DNA of 64,000 nucleotides from NCBI RefSeq assembly GCF_963678635.1, contig NC_087064.1, forward strand, positions 35,969,716 to 36,033,715, read 5' to 3'. Source of the stretch: Symsagittifera roscoffensis (Eukaryota; Xenacoelomorpha; Acoela; Convolutidae). The position numbers were made by a program, and so were the translations under genes. The notes beneath the pieces are model-generated. The model was not told where the DNA came from. It worked only from the letters and a program-made list of their open reading frames with translations, and searched no databases. Each line of letters opens with the position of its first letter. Position 1 is the first letter of the stretch. Shown here one piece after another: positions 24,676-35,800 of the stretch.

Positions 24676-24889
24676 TTCATATTCACTGTCAAATTGCGCA
24701 ATCTAGATACAAATTGCGGAACCTGGAATTAAACTGCGGAATCCAGGGACAAAAAAAAACAATCAAAATAAGAAAAACTGATGAGTCCTGGGAAAACTTG
24801 CAGAATTTGCTTCAACTGTCAAATAGAGTTTGCATTTGATTTCAACGAACAAATTGGTTCGTTGAATTTGGTTTAAACTTCCTTAATTT

Positions 24890-25403
24890 CTGTTCAGAAT
24901 TTCGTAACGAAAATAACGGAATATTTGTGCTCGGGTGGGTTTTTTCTTCAGACAAATTTCGACTTTGTAATTTAATTAGTCTTTTTTGACGGAATTTTTA
25001 AAAGTCAATCGAAAGGTATTGTTGTCCTGAGCTTAAATTTGAAAAAGTATTTCACCTGTGATCACTTTTTTGCAGAGTTATGGGGATTTAAAGATTGCAT
25101 TTTTGGCCAGTTTGGGACAATTAAGGCGCGATAAATTTCGCGCTATTAAAGCGTAAGCAGAGATTTAATCCTTCTTAAAAGTCGTTCTAAATTGGTTAAA
25201 GGAAGCTTATTTGCCAAATTGATTTGTTAATGGGAGCGAAATCTATAAATTTGTACCTTTTGTGGGTAGATGATTTTCACAAAAATCTCATTTTTTTCCT
25301 TTTATTTTGCTACATTTAATTTGTTTCATATTATTACTGCTCAATAGACCTTACAAGGCAGTCAGAACATTCAGGGCTTCGCTCTGATACGAGCAGGCTT
25401 GTT
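24890..25403 (+). mobile_element. Helentron-like repeat, plus orientation
   Basis: Duplicate of the copy at 21594, with the same landmarks and the ending gatacgagcaggcttgtt. Confidence 0.75.
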
Positions 25404-25571
25404 AGATTCTATAGACAAGCGATTCTAGATTATTAAAATTTTCAATAGTTGATATTGTGCCAAGTTAAAAAACCGGAGCGGCATTTTAATAGTACAATTC
25501 ATGTTCACGACACGGAGAAGAACTCTTTGTGGGCCATTTTGAGGTACTTTTTTGAATTATTCTGACTTGGC

Positions 25572-25924
25572 CAGAGGCGGATTTAGAATTTTCTCAAGGA
25601 TGGGGGGGTTGCGGCGGAGTTTCAAAAACAATTGAGACTCTTTTGACCGAAATTTCCGAGTCGCAGGAAAATTTTTTGTTAAATGGGCCAAAAATGCGTT
25701 TTTTTTTGGCAATTTTTGTAAAATTTTGTCAATAAAATAGCGTATTTTTGGCGCGCACTCTGTTTAAAGACTAGTATATGTATGACCAAAGGTCCTTTTA
25801 CAAAACTTTTAATGTTGGTTGGCCGAACAGGGAAGTCGTAAATTAATACCCAATCTGGAACCCTTTGGTTGGTGAGTGGGTCGAATCACTGAAAGTGGGC
25901 GACTTCTCGCCTAAATTCGCCCTG
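25572..25924. mobile_element. hAT-like MITE candidate
   Basis: The left end CAGAGGCGGATTTAG is matched, inverted and imperfectly, by the right end CTAAATTCGCCCTG, 353 bp apart. The CAGGGGCGGAT-type terminus is common in hAT-superfamily elements of many animals. No 8-bp target duplication could be recognised (left flank gacttggc, right flank gtcatacc) and no transposase is present. Confidence 0.4.
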
Positions 25925-26385
25925 GTCATACCCACAATAGCTCATCAAGATCTGTTTTTCCAAGCTGAGATCATTTTCTAAGAAAAGTCCTGAAAAAAAA
26001 ATAAATCGAAACTTTTATTTTGTTTCTTTTTATATAGTGCATAAGGGGTAAGATGGTGGCTAATATTGTAAAACAAAGGATACAGAGGAGGGTAGTTTCA
26101 TGATTCAAGGGAAAATGTTTTCATAAATTAGTGGATCTGTTCATATTTGACGTTCGGTAAAGGATCTAATACCCAACAAGCAGACTCCTTCAGAATTGCC
26201 TCGAAGCTCTTTATTGCTTATGACAAGCTGTTGGAAAAATAGGCGATCTTGGGATTATTAACCGGTCAGTTGGGATAGCTCTACAAACTCACGGGGAACT
26301 TTTCTATATAACAATAATTATCTCAAACAATTAAGGTTGGATTTGGTAGGATGGTGAGAGGGGCGGGCGATCTGTTCTCAAAAAA

Positions 26386-26391
26386 TTTATT
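26386..26391 (-). promoter_or_regulatory. Candidate polyadenylation signal of the GPCR gene
   Basis: On the minus strand AATAAA lies about 225 nt downstream of the GPCR stop codon at 26616. A second AATAAA candidate lies near 26212. Which is used cannot be decided from sequence alone. Confidence 0.35.
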
Positions 26392-26615
26392 GACAAAAAA
26401 TTGATCAATCTAGACAAATGAAATTTTTTCTCAAAACGTCTTTCAAATAGAATTTTTGTCATTGTCTTTAAGAAAAGGAGTTAGGACGTTCTAAAAAAAT
26501 GACAAGAAAGTTTCAAGAAATAACAAGAAATTGGCCCCTCTCACTTTTCAAATCCAGCCTTACTTTCATAGTCCTCTCTCCACTCTTCTGTCTCCTCCTG
26601 TCAGCTGGTTTGGGC

Positions 26616-26859
26616 CTAACTTTGCTGATGTTGCGGGCGACTTTCCTTGCGGCTGTCCAGTCCGGCGGGTGGCCGCTCTGAAGAGGATGGACAATCCCTG
26701 CTCCTCTTTCCCGTCTTCATTCCGACCATGTTGAAGAAGCAGCTGCGGAATGAAGAGCTGGAGAGCATGTAGATCAAGAAGTTGGTGGAGTTGGTCATGC
26801 CGATCATCATCTGGGCTATCATCCGGTAGATCGAGTTGCTCATCGTGTTCTTTTCCCTT
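26616..26859 (-). CDS. GPCR exon 9: TM7, C-terminal tail, stop
   Basis: The acceptor TTTGTGTTTGCAG precedes it. One base completes a split Thr codon, then residues 288-367 follow and TAG. TM7 reads SIYRMIAQMMIGMTNSTNFL then IYML; a short SSSSFRSCFF helix-8-like stretch with a cysteine follows (possible palmitoylation), then a hydrophilic Ser/Arg/Pro-rich tail of about 40 residues. The strong rise in G+C over flanking DNA supports coding. Confidence 0.88.
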
Positions 26860-29800
26860 CTGCAAACACAAATATCACTCATTATCAGAGGCTTAAGCAA
26901 AGCCAATTCAGTTACAAGCAGGAGCGGTTGCTGTGCAATTTGCACAGACAGCTCCCACCACAGAAAACATGCCAAAAACAAATGAAATAGTTGTTTTTTT
27001 TTGTGAGGGAACAATGGAGTTGAGTTTAAAACAACCGCTTATTTAAACTGTTTTACAGCATTACTGTCAAAATGTGAAAAGTTTCTATAAAAAATTACAA
27101 TAAATTAAATGGATATGTCTAAAAAACAAGTATTCTCAGACGCTTTCGTCGGTTACACTTTAACCTTTCCCAGATTTCCCAACGGAGCAGCTGAAACTAC
27201 GACTAGAAAGGCTTGAACGTGCTAAATCACTCATTATTGCATGACGTTTTTTCTGACAGACACACAAAAGACTACTTGATTCTGACAGATGAAAAATTCA
27301 CAGAATTCCTGCCCATTGGGTCCTGGGTACAAAAGCAAAGAATATTTTGTGGGTTTTTAGAAAGGAAATAGATTGAAAAGTTATGTAAAAGAGATGGTCT
27401 GAGAGAGGCCATTGCGCTTTTACACCTTGTATCTAAATTATTAAGATGTGAGAAATATTTGCTGTCATAAATAAAAAAATAATAAATTGAAGTGTGACAC
27501 TTGTAATGATTATGTCTCAGATAATAGACATTTTTAACACTCTTGTCCTTGCAAACAATCTCCCGTACTGTTCACCAGATAAAACGGCCTGAATGAGGTT
27601 TTCCAATCAATCTTGATCAAAACTGAAAACGTGATCAAAAATTCGAAAATCCAAACTTGACTGAAAGGTCTGTTGTTAGTGTTATAATATAAATTTGTTA
27701 GAGCTATTAATCAATTTGTTCTATTGTTATTCGTCTGGTAACGCTATTTCTTACAATCTCGTAAAATCAAAATTTTTGCCATTTGCATGACAGCCTCTAT
27801 TAAAAATGTTCCAATTTGATTCATTTTTGTTGCAAAATGTCATCACTTATCAAAACTGTTCAACATGAACAGATAATGAACAAGAATTACGGAGAGAAAT
27901 CAAATTGCTGAAAGCTTGTAGAAGTTTTTTTGAAATTAAGAAACTTCCAAACACGAACATTTCGGGAGATATAACAGCACCGGAGGTTACACTGCTCAAA
28001 AAACTAATCGTTTATCTAATTATTTATTTCATTGCAAGTGCTTATTCTAGGGTACGTTTTCAAGTTTTTAAGAATCACGCCAATGCTTAAAGTAGTAGAC
28101 AGCTCGTATACCAGGACAAAGCTTTGAATGTTTTGATCGCAGTTTAAGGCCTACTAAAGTAACTTCTGGTTGAAAAATTGGCAAAATAGCCGAATTTTTT
28201 TTTTCAGTTTTTCTTGATGTATGCCCTATAAAGGGATGCATTTAGCTTCTGCCCTAATGATAGTACAATATGGTTTGTCTCAATTTAATCTGGAACGCCC
28301 TAATTTATCTCTTACGCAAGTTATAATAACGCAACTAAATTGGCTAAATTAACAACTTCCAAATCTAGCTACTTCTATAAAAATGATCGCAGATTTTTTA
28401 AGATTTGAGCTCCGGATAAAAATATATTTAAGATTTTATAGAAAAAGAAGTTCCGTAAAAGTTGCTCAGTTGAAAAAGGAAAATTGGCTAAATAAAAAAA
28501 TCGGCCCAAGCATAAAAATTGCGAAAAAAAAATCGTTGTTGGGAGTTTTCTGTAACAACCTTTCCATCGCGTGAATTTCAACATCGAAGTTACTCGCTTC
28601 TAAATAATGGTTTCTTGGAATCGATTCGAACGAAACCTCCTTATTTTGATTTGGGCCCAACAAAGACTTTTCGAAAGCAGGACATAAAAATTTTGCTATT
28701 TAAAGCAAGACATTGAGCGTTTTCGATTTTTTTTCCAAGTCAAGAGGTTGAAAAAAAGTGGATTTTTTTAATTCTACCAAATTCTACCACATGCTAGCTC
28801 CTACGACATCCTAACCTGTGCACATAAGTATAAAGAGATATTATTAGTAAATCGTATCTCCAAAGAAAAGTTTGGAACAACTTAATCACCCATTTACGCG
28901 TGTTGTACGAAAGCAATAAATCGCGCATTTAATATCATAAATTGACCAATTTATCAGTTTTCAAACCTTCATAACTTCAGAAAACATAATCACATTATGT
29001 TTCATTCCACTTGAGCTCCGGACAACATTATGTTTCAGCAAGGTAATCAATTAATATGTCAAAAAACCTAGTTAAAAAATCGAATTTAATTATATAAAAA
29101 TTCACCGCAAGCGTACAAAATCCATACTTTCTGGAAGTCAAAAATGTTCATCATCGTATAGTTAAACAATCTAAAAGTCGGCTGAAAAAAAATCCTGTAT
29201 TGTTCAGAAAGCCCAAACTTTCCAAAACACGTACGACATGAAAATTTCATATTATTTTTGAATCAATAGTATTAAAAAATTATATCAAAATATTCTCCGG
29301 ATTATCTTAAAAAATTCATTCTGAAGAGTTACAAATTTTAACACATACAACTTATTTGGTCTAGTTTCTGTATTATTGGACAAAATTGATATCATTGATA
29401 GTTAAAACGCATAAAACAACCTTATGCGTTTTAACTAGCAATGATATCATTGTTGTCCAATAATACAGTAATTAGACCAAATAAGTTGTCTCTAATGAAA
29501 TTTTTAATTGTTAAGAAGGAATATTTTGCCGTTTGTTCAATTGCACTTACAGATATTTTAATATAAACGTGTAAATTTCTGCAAAATGGACACATTGCAA
29601 TTTTTTCAAAAATCTTTTTTGTTTTTACAAAAGATGGTTACAATTGCATTTTTTATCGAATCTTTTGAGTAAAGTTTAGATATACTCAAATTTTGTGTTG
29701 CATCCAACTTGTGTAAATTAACTATTTCATGTTTAGTAATTTAGTTATTTCTAATGAAAAACGTCAAACATTGCCACAAAATCGAAAAAAATATTAGGCG

Positions 29801-32800
29801 ACTCGTAGTTATTGAGTTTTCTTTTATATATGCACTGAAGTCAATTGGCGCATTGCGCATCTTTGAATAACTTTTATACCAACTACGTTTAAACCATGCA
29901 TAATTGCTATTTTAAAAGTTTAGATTTCGTTTTTGACATTTATTTTTTCGAACCTGTTTTCAAAGTCAACATTTTTTCTTAGAAAAATAGGTACAGATTG
30001 CAGAACTTCTTTGTTATTTTTTGATTCGAGTTTCAGAAAAGCGACCGAATGTTTGTGCGGGTTGAATTTTTTCTCCAGGCAGTTTTCGATTTTTTAGTTA
30101 GTCATTTATGACAGGATTTTGACGGGAATCATCTGGAAGCTGTTGATGTCTTGAGATCAAATTGAAAATATTTATGTTTCACTAAAGTTACAAGAGTTTG
30201 AAAACTGCCATATTGACCGATTCGCAACAATTAACATTCGGTTTTTTATGCTATCAACGGTACAATTTTTTTAAATTCGGCTCAAAAATTGGTCCAAATT
30301 GAACTGAGCTATGCCAGTTATTCTAGTTATTATGTTAGCATATGCTAAATATGTCAACTATAATAATTGTACTTTGAATATCATATGAAAACTGTGTCAT
30401 TTAAAAAAAAAATTTTCTCATTTTGAAAGTCTTGTTCTCCTCAATAGACTTTGAAGTGCAGTTGGGACTTTCAAGACGTTGCCTTGATAAGAGCAATTTT
30501 GATCAAAGACAAAAAAATAGGCACAAATTATCAATCTCTAAAAAAAATTCCTGGCTTGATTTATCTGCTCAGCCGCGCCACATACTGCAGGTGCATTTTT
30601 GATTGTAATACCCCTCTTTTAACTAAAATAATTTCAAAAATACCAGCCCAGCAGTATTTAAAAATGCTCATCTTACAAATTTATAGAAGGTAAATGATGC
30701 TTAACCTACAAAATATTGTCTGTTCGTGACGCAGTTTTATGCAGTTTTCAATTCCATTTGTGATAGTTTGAATGTGATAGTTTGTGATAGTTTGATTGTA
30801 TAATAGTTCTAAAGATGACACGTTTCCCCGAAAAAAAAATTACGCATTAACATAAAAAATCGCGCATTAACATAAAAATAGCTGAAATCGCGCATTAACA
30901 TAAAAAAAAAACGTTTGTACAGCTGTTTTTTGATATGTTTTGATATGAAAAGGGTACTCCAATTATTTGAAATTTTACCCGTAAGTACAAAATCTCTTGT
31001 TTTTATCCGTTACGCATTCCACTACCAGTGAAAATTGATTTGAAAACTGTCAGTTATCGAAAAATACACCAAACAAATTATTCTGTCTTATGATTCAAAA
31101 ATCTTCATGATGAGCATGAATCAGAGATCCCAGAGTGGGAAAATGTTGTAAGTTTTTGCATGTTATTGTTCCCAATTTCGAAGAAAGTGACGACGGTTCT
31201 TGCTCGAGTGGTTTTTCCAGACAAGCTTCGGTTTTTTAAACAGCAAAATTTAACGGAGTTTTTTGATTATTTTTCAAAAGTTATTAATGTCTTGAGCTCA
31301 AATTCAAAAAAAAGTATTTCACCAATGATATTTTTTTTGTGACCTTGTGGTGCTTTAAAGATTGCCAGTTTGGGAAAATTGCCGCGTGAGATATTCCGAG
31401 CTATTAATGAATGAGGGAAGATTTAATCCGGCATAGAAATCGTTGAAATTGGTTGAAGCAGGCTATTTGTCATAATTGATACGTTACTTGGAGCAAATCT
31501 ATCACTTTTCATTTTATATGGCGTGCATGACAATGATAAAAAATGTCAATATTAAAAGAAAATGTTTTTTTTTTCAAGTTCAATTGTTAAGCAAAAATCG
31601 GCCCAAGCATAAAAATTGCGAAAAAAAAATCGTTGTTGGGAGTTTTCTGTAACAACCTTTCCATCGAGTGAATTTCAACATCGAAGTTACTCGCTTCTAA
31701 ATAATGGTTTCTTGGAATCGATTCGAACGAAACCTCCTTATTTTGATTTGGGCCCAACAAAGACTTTTCGAAAGCAGGACATAAAAATTTTGCTATTTAA
31801 AGCAAGACATTGAGCGTTTTCGATTTTTTTTCCAAGTCAAGAGGTTGAAAAAAAGTGGATTTTTTTAATTCTACCAAATTCTACCACATGCTAGCTCCTA
31901 CGACATCCTAACCTGTGCACATAAGTATAAAGAGATATTATTAGTAAATCGTATCTCCAAAGAAAAGTTTGGAACAACTTAATCACCCATTTACGCGTGT
32001 TTAATCACCCATTTACGAAAGCAATAAATCGCGCATTTAATATCTTAAATTGACCAATTTATCAGTTTTCAAACCTTCATAACTTCAGAAAACATAATCA
32101 CATTATGTTTCATTCCACTTGAGCTCCGGACAACATTATGTTTCAGCAAGGTAATCAATTAATATGTCAAAAAACCTAGTTAAAAAATCGAATTTGATTA
32201 TATAAAAATTCACCGCAAGCGTACAAAATCCATACTTTCTGGAAGTCAAAAATGTTCATCATCGTATAGTTAAACAATCTAAAAGTCGGCTGAAAAAAAA
32301 TCCTGTATTGTTCAGAAAGCCCAAACTTTCCAAAACACGTACGACATGAAAATTGCATATTATTTTTGAATCAATAGTATTAAAAAATTATATCAAAATA
32401 TTCTCCGGATTATCTTAAAAAATTCATTCTGAAGAGTTACAAATTTTAACACATACAACTTATTTGGTCTAGTTTCTGTATTATTGGACAAAATTGATAT
32501 CATTGATAGTTAAAACGCATAAAACAACCTTATGCGTTTTAACTAGCAATGATATCATTGTTGTCCAATAATACAGTAATTAGACCAAATAAGTTGTCTC
32601 TAATGAAATTTTTAATTGTTAAGAAGGAATATTTTGCCGTTTGTTCAATTGCACTTACAGATATTTTAATATAAACGTGTAAATTTCTGCAAAATGGACA
32701 CATTGCAATTTTTTCAAAAATCTTTTTTGTTTTTACAAAAGATGGTTACAATTGCATTTTTTATCGAATCTTTTGAGTAAAGTTTCGATATACTCAAATT

Positions 32801-35800
32801 TTGTGTTGCATCCAACTTGTGTAAATTAACTATTTCATGTTTAGTAATTTAGTTATTTCTAATGAAAAACGTCAAACATTGCCACAAAATCGAAAAAAAT
32901 ATTAGGCGACTCGTAGTTATTGAGTTTTCTTTTATATATGCACTGAAGTCAATTGGCGCATTGCGCATCTTTGAATAACTTTTATACCAACTACGTTTAA
33001 ACCATGCCCTATTAATTGCTATTTTAAAAGTTTAGATTTCGTTTTTGACATTTATTTTTTCGAACCTGTTTTCAAAGTCAACATTTTTTCTTAGAAAAAT
33101 AGGTACAGCTTGCAGAACTTCTTTGTTATTTTTTGATTCGAGTTTCAGAAAAGCGACCGAATGTTTGTGCGGGTTGAATTTTTTCTCCAGGCAGTTTTCG
33201 ATTTTTTAATTAGTCATTTATGACAGGATTTTGACGGGAATCATCTGGAAGCTGTTGATGTCTTGAGATCAAATTGAAAATATTTATGTTTCACTAAAGT
33301 TACAAGAGTTTGAAAACTGCCATATTGACCGATTCGCAACAATTAACATTCGGTTTTTTATGCTATCAACGGTACAATTTTTTTAAATTCGGCTCAAAAA
33401 TTGGTCCAAATTGAACTGAGCTATGCCAGTTATTCTAGTTATTATGTTAGCATATGCTAAATATGTCAACTATAATAATTGTACTTTGAATATCATATGA
33501 AAACTGTGTCATTTAAAAAAAAAATTTTCTCATTTTGAAAGTCTTGTTCTCCTCAATAGACTTTGAAGTGCAGTTGGGACTTTCAAGACGTTGCCTTGAT
33601 AAGAGCAATTTTGATCAAAGACAAAAAAATAGGCACAAATTATCAATCTCTAAAAAAAATTCCTGGCTTGATTTATCTGCTCAGCTGCGCCACATACTGC
33701 AGGTGCATTTTTGATTGTAATACCCCTCTTTTAACTAAAATAATTTCAAAAATACCAGCCCAGCAGTATTTAAAAATGCTCATCTTACAAATTTATAGAA
33801 GGTAAATGATGCTTAACCTACAAAATATTGTCTGTTCGTGACGCAGTTTTATGCAGTTTTCAATTCCATTTGTGATAGTTTGAATGTGATAGTTTGTGAT
33901 AGTTTGATTGTATAATAGTTCTAAAGATGACACGTTTCCCCGAAAAAAAAATTACGCATTAACATAAAAAATCGCGCATTAACATAAAAATAGCTGAAAT
34001 CGCGCATTAACATAAAAAAAAAACGTTTGTACAGCTGTTTTTTGATATGTTTTGATATGAAAAGGGTACTCCAATTATTTGAAATTTTACCCGTAAGTAC
34101 AAAATCTCTTGTTTTTATCCGTTACGCATTCCACTACCAGTGAAAATTGATTTGAAAACTGTCAGTTATCGAAAAATACACCAAACAAATTATTCTGTCT
34201 TATGATTCAAAAATCTTCATGATGAGCATGAATCAGAGATCCCAGAGTGGGAAAATGTTGTAAGTTTTTGCATGTTATTGTTCCCAATTTCGAAGAAAGT
34301 GACGACGGTTCTTGCTCGAGTGGTTTTTCCAGACAAGCTTCGGTTTTTTAAACAGCAAAATTTAACGGAGTTTTTTGATTATTTTTCAAAAGTTATTAAT
34401 GTCTTGAGCTCAAATTCAAAAAAAAGTATTTCACCAATGATATTTTTTTTGTGACCTTGTGGTGCTTTAAAGATTGCCAGTTTGGGAAAATTGCCGCGTG
34501 AGATATTCCGAGCTATTAATGAATGAGGGAAGATTTAATCCGGCATAGAAATCGTTGAAATTGGTTGAAGCAGGCTATTTGTCATAATTGATACGTTACT
34601 TGGAGCAAATCTATCACTTTTCATTTTATATGGCGTGCATGACAATGATAAAAAATGTCAATATTAAAAAAAAATGTTTTTTTTTCAAGTTCATTTGTTA
34701 AGCAAACATTGCTCCATAGGACTAAGAAAATAGTCGGAACATTCAAGGTCTCACCCTAAAATGAGCAGTTTTTTCCAATTTGAAATAAAAACAAACGTTT
34801 AACCATTTTTATAGGCATTAGCAATTTAAAAAATTCGAATAAGCTTTGTATGTTGTTACTTTGCGCATTCGCGTCAACAAAAACATTTTCCACGGGAATT
34901 TCCCATTGTTTTTCACATTTTAATTATATTTTGATATTTTTGTCCCAAAAAAGTTTTCAACCAAAAACTTTGCTCAATAACCTTTTAATCTGAATACTTT
35001 TTCTTACTTATCAAAAACTTGATAGAAATGGTTTAAAACCAATCAATCTCAGCGATGCGTTCAAAAAACATGTTCTGCGTTGAAGATAAAAAAAATAGAA
35101 TATTGGCCTTAACTTTTATTCTCCGCGAAAAGTGCTTTATTCCTTGATGAACAAAAATTTTTCATTTAGTATCAATCAAAAGGTAGTGTGGTTCCAGTTA
35201 AACAAGGCGGCAAGGCCTTGAGATGACATGACATTAGAACAACGAAGGAGAGTTAAAATATGTATACAGCTATGTTCGAGTTTCAGCGATTAATATTTTT
35301 CAGGAGAATTAGTGAGTAGCGCGGTCTTAGATTCCCACTAAAAGCGGTTGTCGTTTTAACAGCTGTCGTTTTATTCGTCGGACACCAGGTGAAGCATCCT
35401 CGCTAGTGATAAACAGTTCACGTTGATTTTCAATGAAAAATTATTTGCATAATAGAGATTAAAAACTCTTTGAGGAACAGATAAAAGGCCCTGTTCTTAA
35501 AGGAAGAATTTTTAATGCTTATGCGAGATAGTACGAATTGGTTGCATGAAAAATGAAGATGAAAATAAAGAAATTGCAACCCTATTGAGCAATGTGAGAA
35601 TCAAAATAAAGAATAATTCAATTTTCTAGAGTTTTTCGAGGAAAAAATGATTCACTCATAATAAGTGCATGATAAAAGTGAAGTTTTGGAATTTTAGGCA
35701 CATGCATTTAAAATTTCGAGATTAATCATAGTAATGAGTTGCTGCCTCAACTTTTGCAATAAATGTTTACTGCAGCTTTGATGTTTGCAAAGATATAATC

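Larger units (their letters stand above)
23300..25434 (+). repeat. Tandem-array unit 3 (2.13 kb)
   Basis: It repeats unit 1 from cttgaaacatatttgat to gacaagcgattctagattat, with a deletion of about 110 bp near 24567 relative to unit 1. It carries the same two Helentron-like copies. Confidence 0.88.
28500..31594 (+). repeat. 3.1-kb tandem duplication, copy 1
   Basis: It is almost identical to 31597-34706; small frames such as those at 28519/31616, 30451/33563 and 31160/34272 are conserved only because the copies are young. Copy 1 lacks 15 bp present in copy 2 near 31996. It contains decayed Helentron-like pieces, a foldback element and a short cgcgcattaacataaaaa triplet. It lies wholly inside intron 8 of the GPCR gene. 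Confidence 0.95.
31597..34706 (+). repeat. 3.1-kb tandem duplication, copy 2
   Basis: Begins cggcccaagcataaaaattg directly after gttaagcaaaaat. Near identical to copy 1, with a 15-bp extra phrase near 31996 (ttaatcacccatttacg repeated) and small changes near 33006. Confidence 0.95.

Noticed and set aside
26499-26871. Plus-strand and second minus-strand frames over the last GPCR exon
   Set aside because: They are shadows of exon 9, whose frame is fixed by the TM7 motif and the splice phase.
28383-34454. Small frames repeated at about 3.1-kb distance, which might look like a conserved gene family
   Set aside because: They are identical because of the recent tandem duplication. They overlap decayed repeats and have no coding signature.
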